A stretch of DNA of 64,000 nucleotides. Origin: Pammene aurita. Lineage: Eukaryota; Arthropoda; Insecta; Lepidoptera; Tortricidae. Positions 1 to 11,300 of the stretch are shown here, in pieces. Positions within the stretch are counted from its first letter, which is position 1; every line of letters starts with the position of its first letter. The stretch is taken from positions 14,015,711-14,079,710 of the forward strand of contig OX352305.1 in NCBI GenBank assembly GCA_947086415.1, written 5' to 3'. The translations under genes were made by a program, and so were the position numbers. The notes beneath the pieces are model-generated. The model saw only the letters and a list, made by a program, of their open reading frames with translations. It had not been told where the DNA came from and ran no database searches.

Positions 1-2
1 CC

Positions 3-914
3 GATCGTCTACTAGAAATTAGCTCCCATTCAGCATTTTTCATTCTTAAATTCTGTCTTTTCGTCCCAAAATTAACGTACATGCTTCGGTGCAGCCCTTT
101 TTGGAAACATAAAAATTTACTAACGCGTATAGACGCCTTAGTCCAAACCCAATTAGAGCTTATTCTAAATTTAAAGCTCACCGAACAATCTTGGCTCCAA
201 GCATCCCTTCCCGTCCGGTACGGCGGGCTCGGGGTGCGCAAAATTTCCAGTGTTGCACTGGCGGGTTTTCTATCGTCTGTTCACAGTTCTGGTGATCTCA
301 TAGGCAAAATCCTGAGGGCTTCGCCCACAAACTATGAGATCTCAGACTTGGATGACGCTAGAAATACCTGGCTGTCTGCGTGCCCGGGGCAAAATCTGCC
401 ATTTAATCCAAAATCACAAAGGGGCTGGGATGATGTTTTGTGTAAACTAACATACACCTCTCTTTTGGAAAATAGCACAGGAGCCGAACGCGCGCGACTG
501 ATGGCCGTGGGCTGCAAAGAGGCCGGCCACTGGTTAAATGCTTACCCCTCGCCTAACACAGGTACCCATTTAGATGCAAACACCCTCCGGTTGGCGGTCG
601 GGCTACGTTTAGGGGTCCCGGTATGCGCGCCACATAAATGCCTCTGTGGCAAGGATGTCGACCGGCTGGGGCACCACGGATTATCTTGCCAACGTAGTGC
701 GGGCCGTTTTTCGCGTCACGCCGCTTTGAACGACATAATCCGTCGGTCTCTTGCCACCGTCAACGTACCGGCAATACTAGAGCCTACCGGTATAGCCAGA
801 GATGATGGCAAGAGACCCGACGGCATGTCACTGATACCGTGGAGGATGGGACGAGTGCTTGTGTGGGATGCTACCTGCGTGGACACGCTGGCGGCGTCCC
901 ATCTCCACGGTTAG
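3..914 (+). CDS. C-terminal part of a non-LTR retrotransposon protein with restriction-like endonuclease (5' end outside window)
   Basis: The frame is open from the window edge, so the first ATG at 81 is not the real start. The translation matches the thumb and tail of retrotransposon reverse-transcriptase polyproteins: an LP..GGLG motif near the start, then a cysteine-histidine cluster (CLCGKDVDRLGHHGLSC), an R..RH..LND helix, a KRPDG motif and a downstream VWDAT aspartate. That order (CCHC, then PD, then D) is the signature of the restriction-like endonuclease of R2-type LINEs, which nicks target DNA to prime reverse transcription. The catalytic reverse-transcriptase motifs would lie left of the window. 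The frame stops at TAG 912-914 inside a palindrome, and homologous-looking sequence continues in another frame to 1227, so this copy is broken. The family assignment is inferred from motifs only; the exact clade is not determined. Confidence 0.72.
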   Translation, partial: DRLLEISSHSAFFILKFCLFVPKLTYMLRCSPFWKHKNLLTRIDALVQTQLELILNLKLTEQSWLQASLPVRYGGLGVRKISSVALAGFLSSVHSSGDLIGKILRASPTNYEISDLDDARNTWLSACPGQNLPFNPKSQRGWDDVLCKLTYTSLLENSTGAERARLMAVGCKEAGHWLNAYPSPNTGTHLDANTLRLAVGLRLGVPVCAPHKCLCGKDVDRLGHHGLSCQRSAGRFSRHAALNDIIRRSLATVNVPAILEPTGIARDDGKRPDGMSLIPWRMGRVLVWDATCVDTLAASHLHG

Positions 915-1227
915 TACCGTGGAGATGGGACGGACAAAGAAAGTAGGCGCGGCGGCGGAGGCGGCTGAAGCCCTCAAACGGCACAAATACAGGAGTCTCG
1001 ACGCCAACTACAACTTTGTTGCTTTTGGAGTCGAGACTCTTGGTCCGTGGGGCCCAGCAGCACAAAATTTTTACAGAGAGTTGGCTAAACGGTTGGTCGA
1101 CAAAACCGGGGATAAAAGAGCTGGCAGCTTCCTCGCCCAACGCCTTAGTATTGCGGTTCAGCGAGGAAATGCTGCCAGCGTCCTCGGCACGATGCCACAG
1201 GGGCCCATTTTAGAGATAGATTTTTAG
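859..1227 (+). pseudogene. Frameshifted continuation of the same LINE protein tail
   Basis: From about 925 this frame reads as a tail with conserved-looking segments VETLGPWGP, TGD.RA..FL.QR and QRGNAASVLGT, which I recognise as the usual C-terminus of the same class of retrotransposon proteins. It overlaps the preceding frame by 56 bases and resumes just after the palindrome at 895-932. The first part of this frame (859-915) is out-of-frame read-through, so the genuine segment is roughly 925-1227. AT-rich sequence after the stop (to about 1400) is probably the 3' untranslated region of the element. No poly(A) tail or target duplication is evident. Confidence 0.6.
895..932. repeat. Perfect 17-bp inverted repeat with 4-nt spacer
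   Basis: The arms at 895-911 and 916-932 are exact reverse complements, with TAGT between them. The TAG of the spacer is the stop codon that ends the LINE frame. The arrangement looks like a templated foldback duplication that created the frame break. Confidence 0.9.
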
Positions 1228-4084
1228 TTTTTAGTATTTTTAAGTAAGTTAATTTTAGTTTATTTACATAGTTTATTTAAGTTTTATCCTGTACCTAATA
1301 TAAATTAATAACTTATTTTAGCTATCAACTAAAGTTGGTTTCATCCTGCTACTCGATGAGGTGAAATACCCCAAAAAATTGCACCATAAAAAGTGTCCGA
1401 AAACTGAACGGACCAGGCTGAAGACTGTCCGACCAAGTGATTTGTGACATATTAAACTTTTGCTTTTCGATTAATAAGGTTCCAAATTGCTCCTCGATGA
1501 AGTAAGTGATCATACTGTGGCCGCTCGGTCCATATAACTACGACGCACGGGGGCGCAGAAAAGGTTTAGTATTATATGATAGTTTAATTAAGGAAAAAAT
1601 AGAATTTAATTTAATTTTAATATCAAATATATGCAGGGTGGGGGGCGGCATTTTTCAGATTTTGCCCCGCCTCGAAAAAGTTCTAGATCCGGCGCTGGGT
1701 GAGATAGTTAATAACTAGTTATTCTACTGTTATGCTAATGTTATTTATTGGCATACTTAAGCGACATCCTGTACTTAGTAGGTAGTTAGCTAAGCGGTGA
1801 CATCTTCAAAAATACGAACGTGTGAATGTTATTTTGAACACCTCACCCGCATAGCTACTCATACGTGCCACTGGCAAAATATTTCCAAATGCTTCCAGTA
1901 AAGTAGAGTTCTGTTTGGTTACTTATATTATACCCAATACATACTCTAAGTTCAATACTCATGTAACCACCATCACGCGAATGGGCTGGAAACAGCCATT
2001 AGCAAACTTACTTAACAATCCTAAGCTCGGTGTAGCTCACAGATTACTTACTACTCGTAATGGATTAAGAATACGGGAAAATTCAAGAACACCTAAGATA
2101 AATATTGCAGAATTGGCGCTAACGGACTAACCTAGTGTCGGAGCACGGCCGATTTCAATGAGGCTACCGTTTTTTTACTCACCAGTTGGCGCCACTGTAG
2201 ACGGAGGTCCTGAAATATAGCTGTATTTTTTTCTATTACGTTTGTGAAAACCTAATTTACACTTAAATAATATTTAATACAATAGACCGTACTGTAAAAA
2301 TATCGACAACGCCGCAGTGTTGGACAGTTCCGCTTTTAAAAAATTCACACTCAATGACTCGTAACTCATATTTGCCATATTTAATATCCTGGTATGGCAA
2401 AATATTCACAATATTGTTAAATTATAAATAATTCCGCGTATCCCACTTAATTACTATGGCCTTTGACATATCGTAGACCTTCGTCTACACTAGCGCCTCC
2501 AGGGGAAATTTCATACGCGATAGTCCTCATTGCGTCGACATACAAAGTTTACTCATGTGAATTACTGAATTCGAAAAAGGTACCTTGAAACAGTCCGAGA
2601 CCATGAAACGAGTTCATATTTTTAAAGAAACCTAGTGTACCTAAGTAAGTACTTAGTTAAAGAAATGAGTGATTGTTCAAAATACAAAAATAGTAGACAA
2701 ACTTTACATTAATTGCCAACTCAGAAATGGGCCTAATTCATTTTGCCTTTTATCCAGCGAGTCGCATTTTACCCGTTTGACGGTAGTGCGAGGGTGTACC
2801 TATAGATGGTTTGTTGGAAAAATGTGTAGGAGCAAACTATGCATGCGACAAGCAATACAACGCATGAGCACAACGCATGATGTTATAGCTTATGTGTATG
2901 AACACATAACCTATAACATTTTATGTCTTAGGTTTCCAAGCGGACCCAGGTTCAATTGAACAGTGGCAAAAAGCCGGGACAAACGATAGGCTAGGATTCA
3001 TAATGATAGTAAACGATGGCAACGTTCATGTGTATAGTAACCTCCCGGGCCGTTCAAGAGTTGCAGTTGAGATAGGGTAGAGCATTTACTTTATTTTCAT
3101 AGTTTATTGGGCCGATCATAGTGATTACCCCCTAGCTACGGCCGTGGTAACCTCGCGGTCTTCGTAAATGCTTTATGATATGGAGCCGAGTCTGTTGGTG
3201 GTAATCTACAATCTAAGGTAAATCTCGGCTTAAACTAAGCTTTAAGTTGTAGAATCGAGCTATGCCCGCTTAAGCAGCTGTAGTTATTACTTACAACTTT
3301 ACAGGGTATTAGGTCCGTCAGGATATAGCATTACGCGAGCTTAGAAACGCGGGCCACGTAACAAACATCGTAGCTAATGTCCGCAAGGGAGCGAAACTTT
3401 TATCATCTACCCTCCGGCGTTGCGAGGCGTTGAAAACTTTCATTTCAGCCCGAACCTCAATGTAGACAGTTCACGACCTCTGACGTTCGAACGGGCAATT
3501 AAAGCGCTGCAGTGATGGTATCTACATAATTAAGGCCGAAGCCAGTTGGTTTTTATCTATCCTTCATTCGATGGGTTTTATTACGGGTACGATTGCTTTA
3601 GGGCAAGCCCTTGATAGAGATCTTCACTCCGTTTTGGGCAGTGGGTATAATTTCAGATTTATTTGAACTCCGAAAGTTTGTACTAATTCCTGTAATTATA
3701 TGATTGTAAGCTCGTTAAAACGTTCCTATTTAATAATATAACTAGGTGTATTACATGTGCATTTGTAAACAATGTAAGCAAAGAAAATTTAGGACACGGC
3801 TTTGGAGTTTTGGTTAAGATATGCATTAATTGATGCTGAATGTGTACCCTTTTTTGTCGCAGAGGGGAAATAATTTACGCATCGTCCCCAGGACCCGGGG
3901 AAGGTCCATTTGGGGATATATGGAACTCGCTCTTAGACCTTAAGGGCCTTCCATATTTAGTGTGTGAACAAAATGTGCAGAGCCTTAAAACTGTTAGAAT
4001 ACGGTCTCTAAAGTTGGTGAATCCCGTTCAAAAACGTGTTGACTGCTACTTTTTTATAAGTGCAAGTTAGCGAGTACAGTTTTA
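1228..4084. other. Gene-free AT-rich stretch with degraded repeats
   Basis: No open frame here resembles a protein I know; the frames at 1506, 1915, 2669 and 3840 are short and have no recognisable motifs. The segment near 2963 (a short tract GGCAAAAAGCCGGGA) also occurs near 53565 in an Mfap1 intron and looks like a LINE 3' end shared by the two places. I see no RNA gene. Confidence 0.5.
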
Positions 4085-4094
4085 TTAGGTACTA

Positions 4095-4470
4095 GCCTTT
4101 TCCCGCGGCTTCGCCCGCGTACTATAAGTACTCCAAAAGGACATTGTGACCACATTTGCCCCTTTTAGGGGTTGAATTTTCAAAAAACCTGAAACACGTG
4201 TTTACTCATTTATCGTTAGGAATACTCCTGTGAAGTTTGGAATAAAATAGTCTAACAAACCTTGATTCGCCATACAAACTTTGGACCCCCATTTTACCCC
4301 CTTAGGGGAAGAATTTTGAAAAATCCTTTCTTAGTGCATCCCTATACCTTATAAGGAACCTACGTGCTAAATTTGGAATCTCTAGAACCAGCGGTTTGGG
4401 CTGTGCGTTGATATGTCAGTCAGTCAGTCAGTCAGTCAGTCAGTCAGTTTCTTCTTTTATATATTTAGAT
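4095..4470 (+). mobile_element. Lepidopteran LINE/SINE-like 3' fragment with CAGT microsatellite
   Basis: The segment opens with the CCGCGGCTTCGCCCGCG motif common to many lepidopteran dispersed repeats. It continues with two diverged blocks about CCCC and TTTT-rich text and ends in a (GTCA)n array at about 4415-4448, followed by TTCTTCTTTTATATATTTAGA. In Lepidoptera this arrangement typically marks 3' ends of RTE-type non-LTR elements. No coding capacity remains. The family name is inference from remembered repeat texture. Confidence 0.5.
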
Positions 4471-4621
4471 AGTTAAATACCTACCCACTATAAAATATAT
4501 ACGGATAGTCGTTGGCTGTACTTTCAGAATAGATGCACCATTGCAGTTTTATGACTTCGAGTCGCCGGTTAGTGTCGCCAATAAGTCGCTATACCGTCAC
4601 TTTAAAGTTTGGTTGAACCGG

Positions 4622-4675
4622 TACGATCAGATACATCGTGTGATATTGGTATATCACACGATGTATCTGATCGTA
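4622..4675. repeat. Perfect 25-bp inverted repeat with 4-nt spacer
   Basis: Arms 4622-4646 and 4651-4675 are exact reverse complements separated by TGGT. There is no associated gene. The same style of near-loopless palindrome occurs at 895-932 and 50171-50218. Confidence 0.9.
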
Positions 4676-5296
4676 ATCTGTCTATAAATCTCGGTAGGTA
4701 GGTAAATTTCTTAAAGTATACCACAGACCCCAATACAAAGCGTAACCATCTTACAATGGCATTATTTTTAGTTAGCCATTGACAGATGATTTAAACACTT
4801 TTGAATTTATTTTTAGTCGAACGAGCGAGCGCAAGCGAAGTTCTTAAAGGAAACTTCGGATACAACGAAACTCATTTTGAATAGTGGTTCCGCGTTAACT
4901 TTAGTAACGTTTTTCTAATCTTTATGTTTGTTGGGTTTGCATTAATTAATGAGAAACTGAACTGATCAGCATAAGAAAACTAACATCGAACAGCAAATCG
5001 GTGGTTTTTTAATGTACATGCTTAAATTACCTACTAAAGAAAATATCAAAACCTTTGAAGATAGAGAAAGTCCCTCTGTTCCTAATGAATACCATCATCA
5101 GTTCATAACCAGAATCCATCAGGATCACTTCGGAAGAATCTTCTTTTCTATTGAACAAAAAAGTTAATCATTCATTTATTCGTACGGCATAAATATTGTC
5201 CGTATATATATTGACAGAGTAATCGTGTAACAACCATACAACCAAATTAAGAATAAGAATAATCTTTATTGACTAAAAAACCTAATACAAGAGTAA

Positions 5297-5435
5297 TGGC
5301 CTGTTTCACAATCTCCAGTTAAAGCATATCTGTCAGATAAATGTTTGCTGTCCTTTTCTATTAAATGACTGGAGAAAAGGATAGCAATAATTTTAACTGG
5401 CAGATAAGTTTATCTGGAGATTGTGAAACAGGCCC
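5297..5435. mobile_element. 139-bp MITE with TAA target duplication
   Basis: Terminal inverted repeats begin TGGCCTGTTTCACAATCTCC and the other end is its reverse complement, apart from one outer base. TAA lies directly outside both ends (5294-5296 and 5436-5438). A 3-bp TAA duplication and a GGCCTGTTTCAC-type end suggest a PIF/Harbinger-derived MITE, but the superfamily is inference. Confidence 0.7.
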
Positions 5436-6585
5436 TAAGTAACATTTAGGAGTAGGGAACCTCTTCTTTTTAAAATTTGGAAGTCTGTTAAAAATAAACG
5501 GAGCTAATCGTGATGGTGCAATTGTCATTTGTTTCCCCAATAAAGTTTTTATTGAGTGACCGGGTTCCTTGAGTAATCCCGACCTTTTTTGGTATCAGAA
5601 GTGGGATATTAGTTATTGGATATGCGGGCAAGTCATTATAGTTTAGAATTTACACTACAGATTTCCTGTTTTAGTAATCAGAATTAAAACCCAACCCAAT
5701 GTCCCCGTGGACATTGTAAATAAATAATTGCATACATTACTCATCCAAAATCGTTCTAAATCATGATTATCATGAACGATCGCGAACGCATCTGCGTCGA
5801 TCCTTTTCATTGGCGAAAATAACAATTAGGTTGACGTTTAAAATGCCATCACGTGTAAACGTTTTTATAATCCTCATTCGTTTTGTGAGGACGCGACCAA
5901 GCCATTAGAACCCTGCATTAATGCCGTAACGGCTTCAACAATCGGTAACAAAATTTTGCGATACGATGACTTTGACCTGAGTTCAGTAATATAGGTTAAT
6001 GACTCGCAGCATAAATGTAGGGTAAGGTCGGTTCATTTCGAGATAGGTATGTTTTGGGATATTTTTTTAATCGTCACTTCACTTGCTTTTGATAGCTCTA
6101 TAAAATATACAAGCGGTCACCCTTATTACCAGTGTTAAGTATACTGTTGATGTTTCGTAAAATATCACCATACAATTGATTAGCTCAGCGAACATCATTA
6201 AGGAATAGACGTAGGTTTCCTACCTAACCTACCTAAGTTAACTTATACATTTGAAATATAAATAAAATAGAAATAGAAAACCATTTATTCGCAACACCAA
6301 CAACATACACACAAACATACTTAATCAAGAATAATAACTAGGTAATTATAATTAACGCATGAATATGATTGCCACGAAATGGTCCCGACTCAGCATGGTG
6401 CTAGCCTGGGAGGCCAGCGCTGATCTTCCGCCGGGGCCACACGTGAGTGAGTGAGTGAGTGATTTGGGATTTTAACTATGAGGATAATAGGTAGGTACGT
6501 GATATTGTATTGAGAAAAATATTATAATTACTTCATGATCCGTAATAGGTATCAATAGTAGATTACCGAATTAAAAAAGTACTGT

Positions 6586-6690
6586 CACCGGCAATAGTGC
6601 AAAAATATGTGACATACTCTTATTTGTAGGGCCTTAAGAGCGTGGCACATATTTTTGCGGCCTTCATGCAGGAAGATACTATTGCCGGTG
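6586..6690. mobile_element. Small inverted-repeat element
   Basis: CACCGGCAATAGT at 6586-6598 is mirrored exactly at 6678-6690, and an inner GCAAAAATATGTG block is also mirrored near 6645. The outer ends look like a short MITE; no clear target duplication was found. Confidence 0.5.
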
Positions 6691-7386
6691 AATGTACTTA
6701 CACGCTCACAAGTTTTGCCGATGCACAGCACACTAAAGTGCAAAAAAATAAAATTTACTATTGAATAAATAGGCTTGGCCAAAATATCAGTACATGTGTG
6801 ATATTGATATTATCATAGCAATTAGTACGGTACGCTGCAGAGACGGTTACCCCATTATACGGCGTCCTTGCATATGGAACGGATTTACCCTATTTTACCC
6901 TACGTATGTAGCTGTGCAAGTTTCTACTACAATTACGCTACGCCACATTTTGGAGGACGAAATTTAAACAGGACACGTAATTGTGGTAGTTCCGTGAGTA
7001 GGTAAATATCCTGGAGCAAAGTGTATGGGTAAAATAAAGGTAGAATAACGTGAAAACAAAAAGCATACTGCTTTGTAACTTTACCTATGAAAGTCTAAAG
7101 TTTAGCTCAGGCAGTTGTGGGTACGAGTTGGCAGTAAAATGTTCTAGTAAACTAGTAAAGTATCTGACGACAATTCTCCAAGTTATATCTAGACACACGG
7201 CAGTGTGTCCGCCAAGTTCGAGCAAAAAAAAGCGACACACCGGCCGTGGGTTATATTACACGAACCATTTCGGGCCAATTTCGACCACCCTATAACTCAA
7301 AACATATTTTATCTACGCATATGAAATTTCGAGTGTCTGTTGACATCCCCTTAATTGTCTAGAATACAAAATTTCATTATTCTACC

Positions 7387-7546
7387 TGTTTAGACAAATA
7401 ACTAGGCGCGCACACATGCATGTCTTCTATAGGATTAAGATCGATGCGTATGTATTTCAGTTGCAAATAAACAGTCGCTTTGATCACACGTAAAAACATT
7501 TTAATTTTGAAGCCATCCAAATTGGAACCTAATAGCTATCGAAACA
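7387..7546 (+). repeat. 5' LTR of the BEL/Pao element
   Basis: 160 bp, TG...CA ends, identical base for base to 13290-13449 as far as I can read. It would hold the element's promoter and the R region; the AATAAA at 7468-7473 is a possible polyadenylation signal. Confidence 0.95.
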
Positions 7547-7564
7547 TGGTCCATAATCGAACCG
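7547..7564 (+). promoter_or_regulatory. tRNA primer-binding site
   Basis: TGGTCCATAATCGAACCG follows the 5' LTR with no spacer. It starts with TGG, the complement of a tRNA CCA end, and contains the complement of a T-loop (TCGAACC). I cannot say which tRNA is used. Confidence 0.75.
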
Positions 7565-7754
7565 CATGCGAATCGGAAGAATAACCGGCCGGCGAGCGAG
7601 GCAGTACCTGAATCGAGTGCAAAGTGCAGTTGTTTACTTATAAAAACATTGGAATTTCTCGGCTACGCGGCGGTTGAATTGTTATTGTCGCGAGTTCTAA
7701 AAGTGAATAACATCATTGTTTGGGGACTTATAACGTTATTTGTTGTGAATTGAC

Positions 7755-8395
7755 ATGGCTACAACATCGATAGACGAAATCTCGGTGCAATTAGAAGATA
7801 TATATAACAGTATTAAGAAGGCGGAGACAAATTACAAAAAATGCCCGAAGGACAGGTTAACTCTGGGTTACGTAAAGGTGCGTATGCAATATATTGATGA
7901 ATACTGGGCCTCATTCAAACAATTACATTCCGATTTACTTAAAATATCGAGTACGGAACAAAGACTTACTACGATAAATGTGAAGAAAAATACCTGAATC
8001 TAAAAACTGCGCTTCAAGACCTGTTGGACTATAACACACCCAAACCTGTTGTCACGCAAATGAATACTTCGTCAGTTTCTGGAGAATTTAAGACAGTGAT
8101 GGATGTGAAATTACCTCGTTTAGAACTACCGAAATTCTCAGGGGTTTACGAAGAATGGCAGGCGTTTGAGGATATGTTTACATCAATAATTCATGATAAC
8201 GAATCATTGAGCGACGTACAGCGGTTTCATTACCTAAATAAAGTCTTGTTTAGTCGGAGAAGCCAGCGCCACATTAAAGCATTATAAGGTTGTGGAGAAG
8301 AATTACAGGCCAGCTTGGGATACATTAAAGAAACGGTACAGTCACAAACGTCTAGTTGTCAATGCAATTCTTAAAAGGCTTTTTTCTGCAAAAAA
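7755..8395 (+). pseudogene. N-terminal gag region, frameshifted
   Basis: The ATG at 7755 opens an 80-codon frame typical of BEL/Pao Gag N-termini. Homologous reading then jumps to a second frame (about 7975-8250), a third (about 8250-8390, where GEASATL..Y and NYRPAWDTLKKRY can be read) and finally into the long pol frame at 8396. At least three 1-base indels are needed: near 7970, near 8250 and in the A-run at 8389-8395. The segment LPKFSGVYEEWQAFEDMF is the usual BEL/Pao Gag motif. With identical LTRs, these breaks are either very recent, inherited from a defective template, or sequencing errors; the A-run break is the best candidate for an error. Confidence 0.8.
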
Positions 8396-11300
8396 ATGCT
8401 GAGTCAACTACCTAATCAATTGAAAGTGTTGGTGGATAATATGAAAGAGTGTCTTCACAGTTTTAAGAGTATGTCGATTAACACTGACTCTTGGGATCCG
8501 ATGCTCATATTTTTAGCAACTCAAAAATTGGATCCAGACAGCCACAAACAATGGGAGGAATACGTGAGCCTGCAAGACACCGGGGAGCTGCCGACTATAG
8601 CTGAACTGTTTCAATTTTTGGAGATTAAAATTCACACGTTGGAACTTACCTCTGCGGCATCATCTCAAGTCAAGACGGTCAGAGAACGATCGTTTCATGC
8701 CGCTACCGTGACTGAGAAAACTTGTCTTTTCTGTCAAGAATCTCATGCTTTATACCATTGCAAGCAATTTGGGAAATTGAATCCAAGCGAAAGAAGTGAA
8801 TATGCGAGGAATCAAAAATTATGCTATAGTTGTCTCCTGCCAGGGCATTCAGTAGTGTTCTGTAAACAAAAGGTATCCTGCAAGGTCTGCCGTCGGAGAC
8901 ATCATTCACTCTTGCATCAAAGTAATTATTCAGGAGGGACATCAGCAACTGAAGAGATTAAGATAACTGACGTCTCCTCTGCTCATGCCAAGATGGAAGA
9001 AATCGACGACCAGAACCAACTCGACGATGAATCTCAAGAAGATTCTGCAGAAGAAGAAATCGTAGCTAACTTTGCAGAAAAGGATTCCGAAGGGCTATTG
9101 GCCACGGCTATTGTACCTGTACGCGATGCAACTGGAAAGGTGGTGCTACTGCGAGCGCTGGTAGATAAAGGATCACAAGCGACGTTTATCAGTGAAAGAG
9201 CAGCTCAATTATTTAAAGTAAGGCGGGAGCCTGTTAGAGGTAGAATTACGGGTGTTGGCAAACCCAAGGTAATGGTCAACCAGGCCGTTCGACTAGAAGT
9301 TCTTTCTAGATATGAAGATGAATTCAACCTTAATGTGAAGATGTATGTCATGCCTACGAGAGTAACAAAGGTGCTGCCATCCAAAACGTTACCTATAAAT
9401 GAAAATCCAGGTAATTGGGCTCATTTGAAAGAACTCACTCTAGCAGATCCGACATTTGATAAACCTGGAAGAGTAGACCTACTTCTCGGAGTGAAGGTAT
9501 ACGCGCAAATCTTGAAAGAGAAACTCGTCAAGGGTCCACCAGGAACACCCATTGCTCAACTTACCAGCCTGGGTTGGATCATCTTCGGGGAAATTGACGA
9601 ATCAGACACTCAGGATGAGGTGATAGTAATGCATCAATGTCTGGATATGGATAATATGATGAAAAATATGTGGGAATTAGAAACACCGTTCAAACGAGCG
9701 TACACCGCAGAGGAAAGGCTCTGTGAAGAAATATACGAAACCTTTCACTCTAGGACCGAAGAGGGAAAGTATGTTGTGAAGCTACCAATGAAAAATGAAC
9801 AACCACAAGCAACGCAAGGTGACACCAGAAGCATAGCTTTGAAACGTCTTAAGCAGTTAGAAACACGTTTTGAAAGGAGGCCTCAATTGAAAACTGAATA
9901 TACTAGAGTGCTTGAAGAGTACCTGGCTATGAAGCATATGGAAGAAGTTCCAGAAGAGGAAATTGAAGATCCAGCTGTGTATTTGGCTCATCATGCGGTA
10001 GTTAGAGAGGAAAAAGAGACTACGAAGGTTAGAATCGTATTTGACGCGTCAGGAAAAGGTTCAAATAACAAATCATTAAACGATGATTTACTGGTCGGGC
10101 CTCAACTGCAAGAAGACTTGCGAAATATCATTATGCGTTGGAGAATGAAAAGCGTTTGTTATGTGGCCGATGTGGAGAAAATGTACCGACAAATACTGGT
10201 AACAAGGTCTGATACAAACTATCAACGATTACTATGGCGTAACAATCCAAACGAAGAAGTCAAGGACTATCGCTTACTTCGAGTTACCTTCGGGACAGCC
10301 TCGGCCCCTTATTTAGCCGTGAAAACTCTTCATCAGATTGCTATTGATGAAGGCAAAAACCAACCTAATGCGGCAAGGGTCATTAAAGAAGACTTCTACA
10401 TGGACGATTTGATATCAGGGAATGACAATGTGGACGAGGCTATAACCACAGCAAGGGAAGTACAAAGCATACTTCAACGAGGAGGGTTTCACTTACAAAA
10501 ATGGACGTCAAATAAACGAGAGTTCTTGCAGCAAATCGAACCTTCGCAACGAAGCTCACGTGTTAAGATGGAAATCAAGCTAGACGGAACAATTCAAGCT
10601 TTGGGACTGTCCTGGAATGTAGGCAACGACACCTTTCAATATACGTTAGAGCTGCCAGCTGTTCCTGAAATTGTAACCAAACGAAACATTCTCGCTCAAG
10701 TGCAAAAATTATTTGATCCACTCGGTTGGTTGGCTCCGGCAATTCTGCCGGCGAAAAGTTTACTTCAAGTTCTGTGGCTTCAAGGAATCAGCTGGGATGA
10801 GGAAGTCAATGCCGATGTTAAACAAAAATGGGTAAACTTACATCGAAGCTTTGATTGCCTCCGTGACATCGAAGTTGAGCGATGGCTACATACAACTCAG
10901 CACAACCTACAATCAGTTACTGTACAGGGATACTGTGATGCATCTACGAAGGCATATGGAGCTGTAGCTTATTTAAGGGTTGAGACAGAAGAAGGAGATA
11001 TACGAACGGGTATAATTGCTGCCAAAACACGCGTGGCACCTGTAAAACCAGTGTCCCTTCCTAGACTGGAACTGTGTGCTGCAGTGCTTCTGTCGAGACT
11101 TCTGAAACAAGTAAAGGAAGCAATGAGAATACCTGATACTCACGTATTTGCTTGGACAGACTCCTCAGTAGTCCTTTCGTGGCTCTTGGGCGACCCGGGA
11201 AGATGGAACGTATTTGTCTGCAATCGAGTCGTTGAAATATTAGACAACATTGGCAATCAAAGATGGTATCATGTTGCCTCAGAAGATAACCCAGCAGATA

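Larger units (their letters stand above)
4676..7386. other. Gene-free stretch with scattered repeats
   Basis: Apart from the MITE at 5297-5435 and the inverted repeat at 6586-6690, I see only dispersed-repeat texture: a possible LINE 3' end in reverse orientation around 6240-6460 (A-rich block, then GTGAGTGAGTGAGTGAGTGA at 6445) and AT-rich sequence. The short frames at 6585 and 7050 have no recognisable domains. Confidence 0.45.

Noticed and set aside
1506..2130. Short plus-strand frames of 60-71 codons
   Set aside because: No domain, no neighbour and no codon bias; they lie in repeat-rich AT-rich DNA.
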